Below are positions 46,586 through 55,293 of a stretch of DNA of 64,000 nt, in pieces. Every line of letters begins with the position of its first letter. Position 1 is the first letter of the stretch. The position numbers were made by a program, and so were the translations under genes. The DNA lies in contig CAWJAF010000013.1 of NCBI GenBank assembly GCA_963840785.1, forward strand, positions 310,001 to 374,000. The letters run 5' to 3'. The notes under the pieces are model-generated. The model did not search any database, had not been told where the DNA came from, and saw nothing but the letters and a program-made list of their open reading frames with translations. This stretch comes from JALYOK01 sp963840785 (GTDB lineage Bacteria > Pseudomonadota > Gammaproteobacteria > Burkholderiales > JALYOK01).

Positions 46586-46936
46586 CTACTGTTGCGTTGA
46601 CGTTTCGAAATCAAGCAACAGGCTGACGTTGGCGAACAAAGGAACGACTTTCTGATACTCCACGCTAACGACGACCTGACCGCCTTGTTTACTGATTTCC
46701 AAATCATTCGCGGTAATGCTCTTTATATCGTCAATGGTGGCACGAGCGTCGAACTTGTCCTTTATCGCCTTCACGGTACCCCCATCCGATTCCGACTTTA
46801 ATGCGGCGATTGCTCGCTTCACGGCAAAAAACTCCAAATACGCGGGAATCGCCTTCATTGACACAATTACAGCAGCAACAACTACGACGACAATCATCAA
46901 AACGCCCAACATCCCCATGCCACGTTGCTTCTTCAT
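46586..46936 (-). CDS. DUF4845 domain protein
   Basis: A 116-residue protein with one N-terminal membrane helix (GMGMLGVLMIVVVVVAAVIVSMKAIPAYLE), like pseudopilin-type proteins found between lepB and rnc in betaproteobacteria. The rest (VKRAIAALKSESDGGTVKAIKDKFDARATIDDIKSITANDLEISK) is a small alpha/beta domain. Function unknown; the position suggests an envelope role. Intact. Confidence 0.88.
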   Translation of the reverse strand: MKKQRGMGMLGVLMIVVVVVAAVIVSMKAIPAYLEFFAVKRAIAALKSESDGGTVKAIKDKFDARATIDDIKSITANDLEISKQGGQVVVSVEYQKVVPLFANVSLLLDFETSTQQ

Positions 46937-46952
46937 CCGGCGCTCCCATTGC

Positions 46953-47966
46953 TTAGTTTATAGACTGACCAATTCGACTAAACTTTCCCCAATGCCACCA
47001 AATCATAAAAGCTTTGCCAACAATATTTTCGTCGGGCACAAATCCCCAGTAACGACTGTCCTTACTATTGTCGCGATTATCGCCCATCATGAAATAGTTG
47101 CCTGGTGGAACGGTACAGCTAAATCCATCTTCGCTGATAGTGCAATTGTCGCGATGCGGAAAGGACTGTACGCTACTCAAATGCACCGCCGGAACATCGG
47201 GATTTTGAACGGTCCGATGAATTTTTGCGCCGAGCGCTTCCATTTGTAGCTTTAAATTCTGATAGTGCAAATCCGACTCCACTTCCAGGTAGTTTCCGCC
47301 GTCCTCGGTTGGCGCGGCCTTGCCATTGATGGTCAAACGCTTGTTTCGATATTCGACTTTGTCGCCGGGAACACCGACGATACGCTTAATGTAGTCGATG
47401 GAAAAATCCTCCGGATAGCGGAATACCATCACATCGCCGCGCTGCGGCTCGTTAATTGAGACTATTTTTTTATTCGCAACCGGCAGGCGAATACCATAGG
47501 TAAATTTATTCACCAAAATAAAATCGCCGATCAGCAAGGTCGGAATCATCGATCCCGAAGGAATCTTAAATGGTTCGATCAAAAACGAGCGTACCATAAA
47601 CACGATGAGAATCACCGGAAAAAAACTCTTCGCGATTTCAAGCCATGCCGGCTCGACTTTTGGCTGGTCCGTCTGCAGGCATTTGAATCCTGCGCACTTG
47701 TCGGTGACGCGCGTCTGCCCAGAACCAAATCCCATACACCAAATCACACCGGTGATGACGGTAAAGATGAGCAACACCGCCGCGAAATTCAAAATATTCT
47801 TCGATACCAAGAGATAAAAACCGGCTATAAAAAGAACCATATACGCCGTTTGCATGTAGGGCTGAATGGTCGTCGAGGCACCCTTGCGAAAACTCGAAAC
47901 CACGTCCCAAATCACTAGCGGAAAACTAATAGCCACAGCAATCATCGCAATGACGGATAAATCCAT
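46953..47966 (-). CDS. lepB: Signal peptidase I
   Basis: Cuts signal peptides at the outer face of the inner membrane. The catalytic Ser is S139 (IPSGSMIPTLLIGDF) and the general base K194 (DYIKRIVGVPGD); the C-terminal GDNRDNSKDSRYWGFVP box is present. At 337 residues it is longer than E. coli LepB: three hydrophobic segments precede the catalytic part, and a loop with Cys residues (CMGFGSGQ, DKCAGFKCLQ) lies between. The stop of lepA touches the start (shared base), so the two are coupled. Confidence 0.96.
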   Translation of the reverse strand: MDLSVIAMIAVAISFPLVIWDVVSSFRKGASTTIQPYMQTAYMVLFIAGFYLLVSKNILNFAAVLLIFTVITGVIWCMGFGSGQTRVTDKCAGFKCLQTDQPKVEPAWLEIAKSFFPVILIVFMVRSFLIEPFKIPSGSMIPTLLIGDFILVNKFTYGIRLPVANKKIVSINEPQRGDVMVFRYPEDFSIDYIKRIVGVPGDKVEYRNKRLTINGKAAPTEDGGNYLEVESDLHYQNLKLQMEALGAKIHRTVQNPDVPAVHLSSVQSFPHRDNCTISEDGFSCTVPPGNYFMMGDNRDNSKDSRYWGFVPDENIVGKAFMIWWHWGKFSRIGQSIN

Positions 47967-49759
47967 TAGTTGCTCTCCACTTGTAGAATGGCTAAAAATG
48001 CTTCTTGCGGAATCTCAACATTACCCACTTGTTTCATGCGTTTTTTCCCGGCCTTTTGTTTTTCCAGCAACTTGCGTTTGCGCGAAATGTCGCCGCCATA
48101 ACATTTCGCCAATACATTTTTTCGCAGCGCTTTTATGGTCTCGCGGGCAATGATGTGCGAACCGATGGCGGCTTGCACCGCGACATCGAACATCTGCCGC
48201 GGAATCAATTCGCGCATTTTCGAAGCCAATTCCCGACCACGATACTGCGAGCTCGCACGATGCACAATCAGCGATAACGCATCGACTTTTTCACTGTTAA
48301 TTAAGATATCCAGCTTCACCAAATCCGCAGTGCGGAATTCTTTAAACTCATAGTCAAGTGATGCATAGCCGCGGCTGACCGATTTAAGCTTGTCAAAAAA
48401 ATCCATCACCACTTCATTCATCGGCATTTCATAGGTCAAAATCACTTGCCGGCCGAGATAGTGCATGTCCTTTTGCACACCGCGCTTTTGTGTGCACAGC
48501 GTGATAACGGGCCCGACATATTCTTGCGGTAGGATTATCGTCGCGGTGATAATCGGCTCACGTACTTCGGCAATTTTCGAGGCATCGGGCAGGCGAGACG
48601 GATTTTCGATTTCCATAACACTACCGTCCGCCATCACTACTTCGTACACGACCGTCGGCGCGGTGGTGATCAAATCCATATCGTATTCGCGCTCGAGCCG
48701 TTCTTGCACAATTTCCATATGCAACAGACCGAGAAAACCACAACGAAAACCAAAGCCCAACGCTTGCGACGTTTCCGGCTCGTAGTGCAACGATGCATCG
48801 TTCAACTTGAGCTTTTCCAACGCATCGCGCAGTGCTTCGTATTCGTTCGCCTCGACTGGATAAAGCCCGGCAAACACTTGCGATTTGATCTCTTTAAAGC
48901 CAGGCAGCGCCGCGCTCGCGGGCCGCTCTAGCAGGGTAATCGTATCGCCAACGCGGGCAGCAGAAAGCTCACGCACACCGGCGATGACAAAACCCACTTC
49001 GCCGGCCGAGAGCTTTTCGCGCGCCAATGATTTAGGCGTGAAAACGCCGACTTGCTCACAAAGAAAATTAGTCTTTGTAGACATGAGCAAGATTTTATCT
49101 TTGGGTCGCAACTCACCATCGACGACGCGCACCAGCATCACCACGCCGACGTAGTTATCAAACCAGGAATCGATAATCAGCGCCTTGAGCGGCGCCGCAG
49201 GATCGCCACTGGGCGGCGGAATACGCGCGATCACCGCTTCCAACACGTCGGTGATGCCGACTCCCGTTTTGGCGCTGACGCGAACCGCGTCCGTCGCGTC
49301 GATACCGATAATATCCTCGATTTCCAGTATCACGCGCTCTGGATCGGCGGAAGGCAAATCGATTTTGTTCAGCACGGGCACCACTTCCACGCCCTGCTCA
49401 GTTGCGGTGTAACAGTTCGCTACGGTTTGTGCTTCGACGCCTTGTGAGGCGTCAACGACTAACAACGCGCCTTCACAAGCCGACAGGGAGCGCGACACTT
49501 CATAGGAAAAATCGACATGCCCAGGCGTGTCGATTAAATTTAACGCGTAGATTTGACCATCACGGGCTTTGTATGTGAGCGCGGCGGTTTGCGCCTTAAT
49601 GGTAATCCCGCGTTCGCGTTCCAGATCCATAGAGTCAAGAACCTGGGCTTCCATTTCTCGATCGGATAACCCGCCGCACGACTGAATGAAGCGATCGGCA
49701 AGGGTCGACTTACCGTGGTCGATGTGAGCGATGATAGAAAAATTTCGAATGTGTTTCAT
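47966..49759 (-). CDS. lepA: Elongation factor 4 (LepA)
   Basis: Ribosome-binding GTPase that acts in translation under stress and in 30S maturation. P-loop AHIDHGKSTL, the GITIKAQTA switch, DTPGHVDF (G3), NKIDLPSADPE (G4), and the LepA-specific C-terminus ending GNVEIPQEAFLAILQVESN. At 597 residues it is intact and of exact family length. Confidence 0.98.
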   Translation of the reverse strand: MKHIRNFSIIAHIDHGKSTLADRFIQSCGGLSDREMEAQVLDSMDLERERGITIKAQTAALTYKARDGQIYALNLIDTPGHVDFSYEVSRSLSACEGALLVVDASQGVEAQTVANCYTATEQGVEVVPVLNKIDLPSADPERVILEIEDIIGIDATDAVRVSAKTGVGITDVLEAVIARIPPPSGDPAAPLKALIIDSWFDNYVGVVMLVRVVDGELRPKDKILLMSTKTNFLCEQVGVFTPKSLAREKLSAGEVGFVIAGVRELSAARVGDTITLLERPASAALPGFKEIKSQVFAGLYPVEANEYEALRDALEKLKLNDASLHYEPETSQALGFGFRCGFLGLLHMEIVQERLEREYDMDLITTAPTVVYEVVMADGSVMEIENPSRLPDASKIAEVREPIITATIILPQEYVGPVITLCTQKRGVQKDMHYLGRQVILTYEMPMNEVVMDFFDKLKSVSRGYASLDYEFKEFRTADLVKLDILINSEKVDALSLIVHRASSQYRGRELASKMRELIPRQMFDVAVQAAIGSHIIARETIKALRKNVLAKCYGGDISRKRKLLEKQKAGKKRMKQVGNVEIPQEAFLAILQVESN

Positions 49760-49826
49760 CGCGTTATTGGTTCGGCAGCGCCGACGGGTGGGTGAATAAG
49801 GCTGGAGATAATTTCGGACACGCTAT

Positions 49827-49854
49827 AAAAAAGGGCATCGCCCGATGCCCTTTT
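49827..49854 (-). terminator. Rho-independent terminator after the degQ/DUF836 genes
   Basis: On the minus strand AAAAGGGCATC, a short GGGC loop and GATGCCC are followed by TTTTTT. It is 21 bases after the DUF836 stop and separates the rpoE-degQ transcript from lepA. Confidence 0.85.
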
Positions 49855-49874
49855 CATCAAATTAATCAGAGATT

Positions 49875-50117
49875 TTACTGCAATTTTTCGAAGTATGCAT
49901 CGAAAGCTTTACGATCCAGATGATAGCAACAAATTTGCGTCTCATCGGCCATCAATACCGGAATCCAATCCCCGAACCGAGCAACCAAACTCGGATCGCT
50001 ATCGATATCGACGATTTCCAGTTCAAAGTCACGCTCGGCGCGGCATGCCGTCAGAGCGCGCTCCATGTCATAACACAGATGGCAAAGTGCTCGGCCGTAA
50101 AGCGTCAGCTGCGTCAT
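49875..50117 (-). CDS. Glutaredoxin-like DUF836 protein
   Basis: An 80-residue thioredoxin-fold protein. The redox motif is C-H-L-C (GRALCHLCYDMERAL); a cis-Pro appears in WIPVLMADE. Small glutaredoxin relatives of this kind commonly follow mucD/degQ and precede lepA in betaproteobacteria. It overlaps degQ by ATGA. Partner unknown; extra CC near the C-terminus (QICCYHLD). Confidence 0.87.
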   Translation of the reverse strand: MTQLTLYGRALCHLCYDMERALTACRAERDFELEIVDIDSDPSLVARFGDWIPVLMADETQICCYHLDRKAFDAYFEKLQ

Positions 50118-51502
50118 TGCCCCGCTTCGGTTCGAATCGTAATGTATTGCGTGGTTTCGCCGCGACGAATTAACAAGGCTAGATTTTTACGTGTATCGAG
50201 TTTTCCGAGTGTTTGATTGAATTGTTCGATCGTCTTCACCTCGCTATTATTAATCGCAAGAATCACGTCACCTTGCTGCAAGCCGGCGCGGGCCGCCGCA
50301 CCCTTCACTTCTTCAACCAAAACACCCGCCGAAATCTTCAGTTCTTTGCGCTGATCCGCCGTAAGTTCAGCCAGCGTTAGTCCCAGCTTGGCGATATTTT
50401 CGGTCTTACCGCGTTTGAAAGGCGGTGGCACATTCGGACCTTTATCGACCGGAATTTCACCAATTGCTACCGAAATATCCTTAGTCCCGCCCTTACGCCA
50501 AATCTGCAAACTGGCCTTCGATCCAGGCTTCACGGCACCAACTAAGCGCGGTAGATCCGTTGATGTTTTCACATCCTTGTTATCGAACTTTAGAATAATG
50601 TCGCTTGGTTCCAGCCCTGCTTTTTCCGCCGGCCCACCTTTCTCAACATTGGCCACCAGCGCGCCTTGCGCTTTGGGCAGTCCAAAAGAATCGGCTAACT
50701 CTTTGGTGACTTCCTGGATGACAACACCAAGCCAGCCACGCGTGACCTTGCCACCAGTGCGAAGTTGGTTCGAAACATCCATCGCGACATCAATTGGAAT
50801 GGCAAACGACAAGCCCATGAAGCCACCGGTACGACTGTAGATTTGCGAATTAATGCCGATCACTTCACCGTTTAAGTTATATAGCGGGCCACCTGAATTG
50901 CCCGGATTAATCGCGACGTCGGTTTGAATAAACGGCACATAATTTTCCTGCGGCAACGAACGGCCTTTAGCGCTAACAATACCGGCCGTCACACTGTTAT
51001 CGAATCCAAATGGCGAACCAATCGCTAACACCCAATCGCCCACACGTACTTTTGCGGTATCGCCAAATGCAACTTTGGATAGGCCCGTTGCTTCAATCTT
51101 GATCAGCGCCACGTCGGTACGCTTGTCCGAGCCGATCACTTTTGCTTTGAATTCGCGTTTGTCATTTAAGGTCACGGTAATTTCATCGGCCGCGGCGACG
51201 ACGTGCGCATTGGTCATGATGTAACCGTCGGCGCTGATAATGAATCCCGATCCAAGCGATTGGCCATCGCCTTTTGGAATGGGCTGTGGAATATATTTGC
51301 GGAAGAAATCGAACATCGGATCATCTTCTGGGATATTCGGCGCTGCGCCTTGTTGCGCCTTGAGGCCGGTAGTCGTGCTGACGTTGACCACTTCGGCGCC
51401 ATGGCGCTCGACCAAGTCCGCGAAATCCGGCAATTCACGCGCTTGTAGCTGCGACAGTCCGGTCAACAGAAGAATGAGTGGCAAACAAAGTAATTTATTC
51501 AT
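50114..51502 (-). CDS. degQ: Periplasmic Do-type serine protease (DegQ/MucD)
   Basis: HtrA-family protease and chaperone for misfolded envelope proteins. The ATG at 51502 is preferred to a TTG two codons earlier. A signal peptide (LLCLPLILLLTGLSQLQA) is followed by the trypsin-like domain with the triad H102 (TNAHVV), D132 (DVALIKI) and S205 (PGNSGGPL), numbered from the TTG. Two PDZ domains follow (GWLGVVIQEVTKELADSFGL; LTLAELTADQRKELKISAGVLVEEV). Intact. It lies directly in the rpoE operon, so MucD is an equally good name. Confidence 0.95.
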   Translation of the reverse strand: MNKLLCLPLILLLTGLSQLQARELPDFADLVERHGAEVVNVSTTTGLKAQQGAAPNIPEDDPMFDFFRKYIPQPIPKGDGQSLGSGFIISADGYIMTNAHVVAAADEITVTLNDKREFKAKVIGSDKRTDVALIKIEATGLSKVAFGDTAKVRVGDWVLAIGSPFGFDNSVTAGIVSAKGRSLPQENYVPFIQTDVAINPGNSGGPLYNLNGEVIGINSQIYSRTGGFMGLSFAIPIDVAMDVSNQLRTGGKVTRGWLGVVIQEVTKELADSFGLPKAQGALVANVEKGGPAEKAGLEPSDIILKFDNKDVKTSTDLPRLVGAVKPGSKASLQIWRKGGTKDISVAIGEIPVDKGPNVPPPFKRGKTENIAKLGLTLAELTADQRKELKISAGVLVEEVKGAAARAGLQQGDVILAINNSEVKTIEQFNQTLGKLDTRKNLALLIRRGETTQYITIRTEAGQ

Positions 51503-51603
51503 ATCCAATCCCTAGTTTTTTGAGTAATGCGTTGGAGTTTCAGTTTTTGACGATCAATTTTAGCGAATTGCTTCCGCGCCGATCAATATGCTGCGCGCAT
51601 CGA

Positions 51604-52560
51604 CTACGGTCGAGTCTCTTTCACCACGGAGTTAGCAATTTCCATCACGGCAATCGCCGGCACTTCGCCAACAACAACAATGTTATGCTCTGCCATTTGC
51701 CGACTATAAAAACTCACGGCACCTTGTTGACTTGGCCGGGTCGTTGCCTTTGGTTGACCTTTACGCGGCTCAATAAACACCGATACCGACGCGAGCCCAT
51801 CCGAGTAAAGCAATTGCGTTACCGGATCTCGACGATTTGCAAGGGTGCGACGCAATTCGACTTGCTTCTTAAACCCCGGCGGTAAATTTTTTACCATCCA
51901 ACCCGACAAATCCGCAACCGGCGGACTGTGACGCACCCAATCCTCATCGGAAAAATTAGATTTCAGGGAATTTCGAAGGATCAACTGGCCGACATGAACA
52001 TCGCTAAAGCTAAAGTGCTCAACGACTTCGTCGCGCCCACGTATGGTATTGGCCCGCAGCAATAATCCCGTTTCGATGTCCGCGCAAAGGCGATAACCGT
52101 AGCGAAATTGGTCTTTGGGCTCAAGGTGAATTTGCTGGCAATCTCTGCCAGCAACACGGTCTTTGCTGCGCACCTGAACGACATATCCCTCGTTAAAATG
52201 CTGCACAGGATCGGCGATTAGGGCCGGAAAGAAACGTTTCGCTTGGGCACGATCAATCTTAATGGCCTTTAATTCCGGCATATAGCACCAAACTTCGTCT
52301 TTATTGCGGATGATCTCGCGAACCGGGCCGTCCAGCGATTCGATTTTTTCCATCTCGCCGATCTCATCTACGAGATGGCGAATGCGCGAGGATTCTGAAT
52401 GGTCGCCATGGCGATAGACGAACGTACCGGCGTAATTGAGTTGCCGCGCCGCAGTTGCCATTCGGGTAAGCCAGGCCATAGCATCTAGCGCTGGATCGGC
52501 TGCGCTACAAATCGCGGAATAACACAACGTGATGCAGACAACCCAACGGCTGTCGATCAT
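51604..52560 (-). CDS. mucB: Sigma-E regulatory protein MucB/RseB
   Basis: Periplasmic protein that shields the anti-sigma factor RseA from cleavage. Signal peptide with AICSAADPALDAMAWLTRMATAARQLNYAGTFVYRHGDHSESSRI, the usual RseB start with the lipid/LPS-sensing LolA-like domain; the C-terminal domain includes GWMVKNLPPGFKKQVELRR and DGLASVSVFIEP. At 318 residues it is intact and overlaps rseA by 4 bases. Confidence 0.95.
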   Translation of the reverse strand: MIDSRWVVCITLCYSAICSAADPALDAMAWLTRMATAARQLNYAGTFVYRHGDHSESSRIRHLVDEIGEMEKIESLDGPVREIIRNKDEVWCYMPELKAIKIDRAQAKRFFPALIADPVQHFNEGYVVQVRSKDRVAGRDCQQIHLEPKDQFRYGYRLCADIETGLLLRANTIRGRDEVVEHFSFSDVHVGQLILRNSLKSNFSDEDWVRHSPPVADLSGWMVKNLPPGFKKQVELRRTLANRRDPVTQLLYSDGLASVSVFIEPRKGQPKATTRPSQQGAVSFYSRQMAEHNIVVVGEVPAIAVMEIANSVVKETRP

Positions 52561-53069
52561 CGCGCTCCGCCCCCGTTCGCGCCAAAGCTCGCCGGAATTA
52601 GCGTATCCGGTGCCGCTGTAAATTCGCGGTGGTAGTACACAAAATCGTCAACGGGATAAGGCGTTACTGGCGAGGAAGTCGGTGGCGCTGTGAGGGTGGC
52701 AACTTGCTGTTGGTTAGAGGGTGGTGATACGGCGATGGAGGTTGGTGCGGGCGCTTGCTGGAATGCCAGCCAGCCAACCGCTGATACCGTTGCCACCGAC
52801 GCCGCGGCAGCAAGCGCGATACGGGGAAACGTCGGCGTCCAGGCACGCTTGCGCGGCGCCAGTATCGTCGGCTCGTTTTGCAATTGCGCTAGGATGCGCT
52901 GCTCCAATCCCGTTACAGATCCGTGCTCGGAACGCAACGCCTCGCCGATGAAGTGATAACGGCGCCACGCCTCTTTGTGCTGTTGGTTTTGGTGACACGC
53001 CTTGATGATGCCATCCAGTTCAGCCGAGCCTACTTCGCCGTCCACTAAGGCGGATATTTCTTGAGTCAT
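52557..53069 (-). CDS. rseA: Anti-sigma-E factor RseA
   Basis: Single-pass membrane protein that holds RpoE. ATG at 53069 with AGGAG/GTAGG before it; the N-terminal domain MTQEISALVDGEVGSAELDGIIKACHQNQQHKEAWRRYHFIGEALR binds the sigma factor. A membrane helix (RIALAAAASVATVSAVGWLAF) follows and a Pro/Ser/Thr-rich periplasmic tail. Starts one base after the rpoE stop. Confidence 0.94.
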   Translation of the reverse strand: MTQEISALVDGEVGSAELDGIIKACHQNQQHKEAWRRYHFIGEALRSEHGSVTGLEQRILAQLQNEPTILAPRKRAWTPTFPRIALAAAASVATVSAVGWLAFQQAPAPTSIAVSPPSNQQQVATLTAPPTSSPVTPYPVDDFVYYHREFTAAPDTLIPASFGANGGGAR

Positions 53070-53070
53070 C

Positions 53071-53670
53071 CTACCATCTCCTGTCTGTTCCAATATCCAA
53101 TTGAGGTTTCAATTTTTCTGCGATCGCTTCGCGCGCCCGGAAAATTCGCGAACGCACCGTGCCGATCGGGCAATTCATTACTTCGGCAATCTCTTCGTAA
53201 CTCAAACCTTCAATCTCACGCAGCGTAATTGCCGTTCGCAACTCCTCGGGTAATTCCGCCAAGGTCGCATTGACTGTTTCGGCAATCTGTTTGCTCGCAA
53301 GTTCATTTTCCGGCGTATTCACATCGCGAAGCTGATCTGCGTCTTCAAACCCTTCCGCGTCTTCGCTCGCATAAGTCGTCGAGGTCGGCGGGCGGCGGCC
53401 ATTCGCCACCAAATAATTTTTCGCCGTGTTGATACCGATCCGATACAGCCAAGTATAAAAGGCGCTATCGCCACGAAACGACGGCAACGCGCGGTACGCC
53501 TTAATGAAGGCCTCCTGGGTCACATCCTCAACTTCGGCTTGATCTCGCACCAGGCGCCCGAGCAAACGCGCGAGCTTGCGCTGATACTTGATGACCAATA
53601 GCTCAAACGCGCGTTTCTCGCCCGCTTGCGCACGCCGCACCAATTCCTGATCGATTTCCCGATCACTCAC
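53071..53670 (-). CDS. rpoE: RNA polymerase sigma factor RpoE (sigma-E)
   Basis: ECF sigma factor for envelope stress. Region 2 reads VIKYQRKLARLLGRLVRDQAEVEDVTQEAFIKAYRALPSFRGDSAFYTWLYRIGINTAKN; region 4 reads LPEELRTAITLREIEGLSYEEIAEVMNCPIGTVRSRIFRAREAI. At 199 residues it is intact. First gene of rpoE-rseA-mucB-degQ-DUF836. Confidence 0.97.
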   Translation of the reverse strand: MSDREIDQELVRRAQAGEKRAFELLVIKYQRKLARLLGRLVRDQAEVEDVTQEAFIKAYRALPSFRGDSAFYTWLYRIGINTAKNYLVANGRRPPTSTTYASEDAEGFEDADQLRDVNTPENELASKQIAETVNATLAELPEELRTAITLREIEGLSYEEIAEVMNCPIGTVRSRIFRAREAIAEKLKPQLDIGTDRRW

Positions 53671-53771
53671 GTACGGCCAACTCCCTGGAATTAATTATTG
53701 CCAAACTATTCAACGAAACGGCAGCGTAGCGCGACCGTGCGATCTCCCTGTTCAATTTACGACGCTGGCGC

Positions 53772-53800
53772 AGTATAACTGCAAAGCGTTACAGGGTGAA
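53772..53800 (-). promoter_or_regulatory. Candidate sigma-70 promoter for rpoE
   Basis: On the minus strand TTCACC, a 17-base spacer and TATACT. The -10 is near consensus, the -35 weaker. A sigma-E-type self promoter (GAACTT/TCTGA) was looked for and not clearly found. Confidence 0.35.
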
Positions 53801-53891
53801 TCAATCGCTAGTTCAGAGACATGTGGAATCGAATTAAGTTCCATTTTGGCACACTGTATACAATAATTTTGAAAATTAGGCTCTTTTCAAC

Positions 53892-53972
53892 GGCATCGCC
53901 AAGAACCGCATGGCCCGAGGCCAGCCCCTGGATACTGCCGTTCAGCAATGGCATCTCCAAGATCCGCTCTGG
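53892..53972. repeat. Dispersed repeat copy F, two units (module beta)
   Basis: 53892-53913 begins GGCATCGCCAAGAACCGC and 53950-53972 begins GGCATCTCCAAGATCCGC; about 19 of 22 positions agree. The first unit also matches 44915-44935. Confidence 0.55.
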
Positions 53973-53989
53973 TTTTGCGTCTCCAAGCA

Positions 53990-54391
53990 TTAAGGGTAAC
54001 GCTTGAATTGCTCGTCGACCTCGACTTGATAACCTGTCGCGATGCGATTTCCCTTATTGGCGAGCGCAACGACGGCCACTAATTCCGCGTACATTTCATC
54101 GCTCATGCCCTGCTTACGCGCCGAGGCCGAATGGGAATGAATGCAATACTCGCAGCTGTTGGTGATACTCACGGCAACGTAAATCATTTCCTTGGTTAGC
54201 GCGTCCATTTTGCCCGGCGCCATGACCGTTTTGATTTCGTCCCAAAATTGCTTCATCTGGCGCGGATCATTTGCCAGGACCTTCCAGACGTTATTGACGT
54301 CCGCGACGTTGCGCGTCGCCTTGATGTCGTCCATCACCGCCTTCGCCTCGGCGGGCGCGTCGGCGTAATCCAGCTTCTTCAACATTGACAT
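53990..54391 (-). CDS. Carboxymuconolactone decarboxylase-family (AhpD-like) protein
   Basis: A 133-residue protein with the redox-active motif C80-E-Y-C83-I-H-S-H87 of the AhpD/CMD group, which reduces peroxiredoxins or other partners. VWKVLANDPRQMKQFWDEIKTVM and DALTKEMIYVAVSITNSCEYC are typical. Intact. It stands alone on the minus strand; the neighbouring reductase is divergent. Confidence 0.9.
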   Translation of the reverse strand: MSMLKKLDYADAPAEAKAVMDDIKATRNVADVNNVWKVLANDPRQMKQFWDEIKTVMAPGKMDALTKEMIYVAVSITNSCEYCIHSHSASARKQGMSDEMYAELVAVVALANKGNRIATGYQVEVDEQFKRYP

Positions 54392-54463
54392 AGATATTCT
54401 CCTCGTGGAATCGGAACTAGTTTATCATTTCGCGTTTTGCGCACCGCAACAAAGGGCGAACGA

Positions 54464-55213
54464 ATGGCTTTAAAGGGAAATTGGGTTCCGGGTACCGTGG
54501 TCGAAAAGAAAATGTGGACCGACCAGCTGTATTCGATCAAGGTAGATGCGCAACTCGAGCCTTTCCGCGCCGGCCAGTTCGGTCGCTTAGCGCTGGAAAT
54601 TGATGGTCAGACCGTAGCGCGCTCCTATTCGTTTGTGAATGCGCCGGACGAGCGCCCGTATGAGTTTTATTCCATCATTGTTCCGGAAGGTCCGTTATCG
54701 CCGCGCCTACAGGCGATGAATCCGGGCGACCAAGTGTTCGTCGCGCCCAAAGGCGCGGGATTCTTGACGCTGGCCGATGTGCCGCTGGGCGAGAATCTGT
54801 GGCTACTCTCCACCGGCACCGCACTCGGGCCGTTTCTATCGATTTTGAAAACCCCGGATCCATGGTCGCGCTTTAGGAAAATCGTATTGGTTCATGCGGT
54901 GCGCCAAGCGAAAGAATTGAGCTTTCGCGACACAATTGAATCCTTCAAGGTGCATGGCGATCAATTTATTTACGTGCCGTTTGTCAGCCGCGAAGACACC
55001 GATTTCGCCATCAAAGGGCGTGTCCCGAGCGCCATCGACAACGGCTCACTCGAAAAACGTGTCGGCACGCCGATCACCGCCGAGAAATCCCAAGTGATGA
55101 TTTGCGGTAATCCCGATATGGTCCACGACACCCGCGCGATACTTGAAGCGCGTGGACTCAAGCTCAACAAGCGCAAGGAACCCGGTCAGATATCAGTGGA
55201 AAATTACTGGTAA
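54464..55213 (+). CDS. fpr: Ferredoxin-NADP reductase
   Basis: FAD enzyme moving electrons between NADPH and ferredoxin or flavodoxin. The FAD motif is RSYSFVNAP, the NADP motif GTALGPFLSIL, and the ending is CGNPDMVHDTRAIL and then KRKEPGQISVENYW. ATG at 54464 is preferred (the frame extends nine codons upstream). At 249 residues it is the usual bacterial Fpr length. Intact. Confidence 0.93.
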   Translation: MALKGNWVPGTVVEKKMWTDQLYSIKVDAQLEPFRAGQFGRLALEIDGQTVARSYSFVNAPDERPYEFYSIIVPEGPLSPRLQAMNPGDQVFVAPKGAGFLTLADVPLGENLWLLSTGTALGPFLSILKTPDPWSRFRKIVLVHAVRQAKELSFRDTIESFKVHGDQFIYVPFVSREDTDFAIKGRVPSAIDNGSLEKRVGTPITAEKSQVMICGNPDMVHDTRAILEARGLKLNKRKEPGQISVENYW

Positions 55214-55293
55214 ATCAACCTTTGGTTTCCTTTACTTTTCCTGCTGTGGCGCGCAGAATCAAACGCTGATTCCAGCACGAGACTGGCCATAAA

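Larger units (their letters stand above)
53671..53989. other. 319-bp gap upstream of rpoE
   Basis: Holds a candidate promoter for rpoE (53772-53800) and repeat copy F. No gene is seen. Confidence 0.5.
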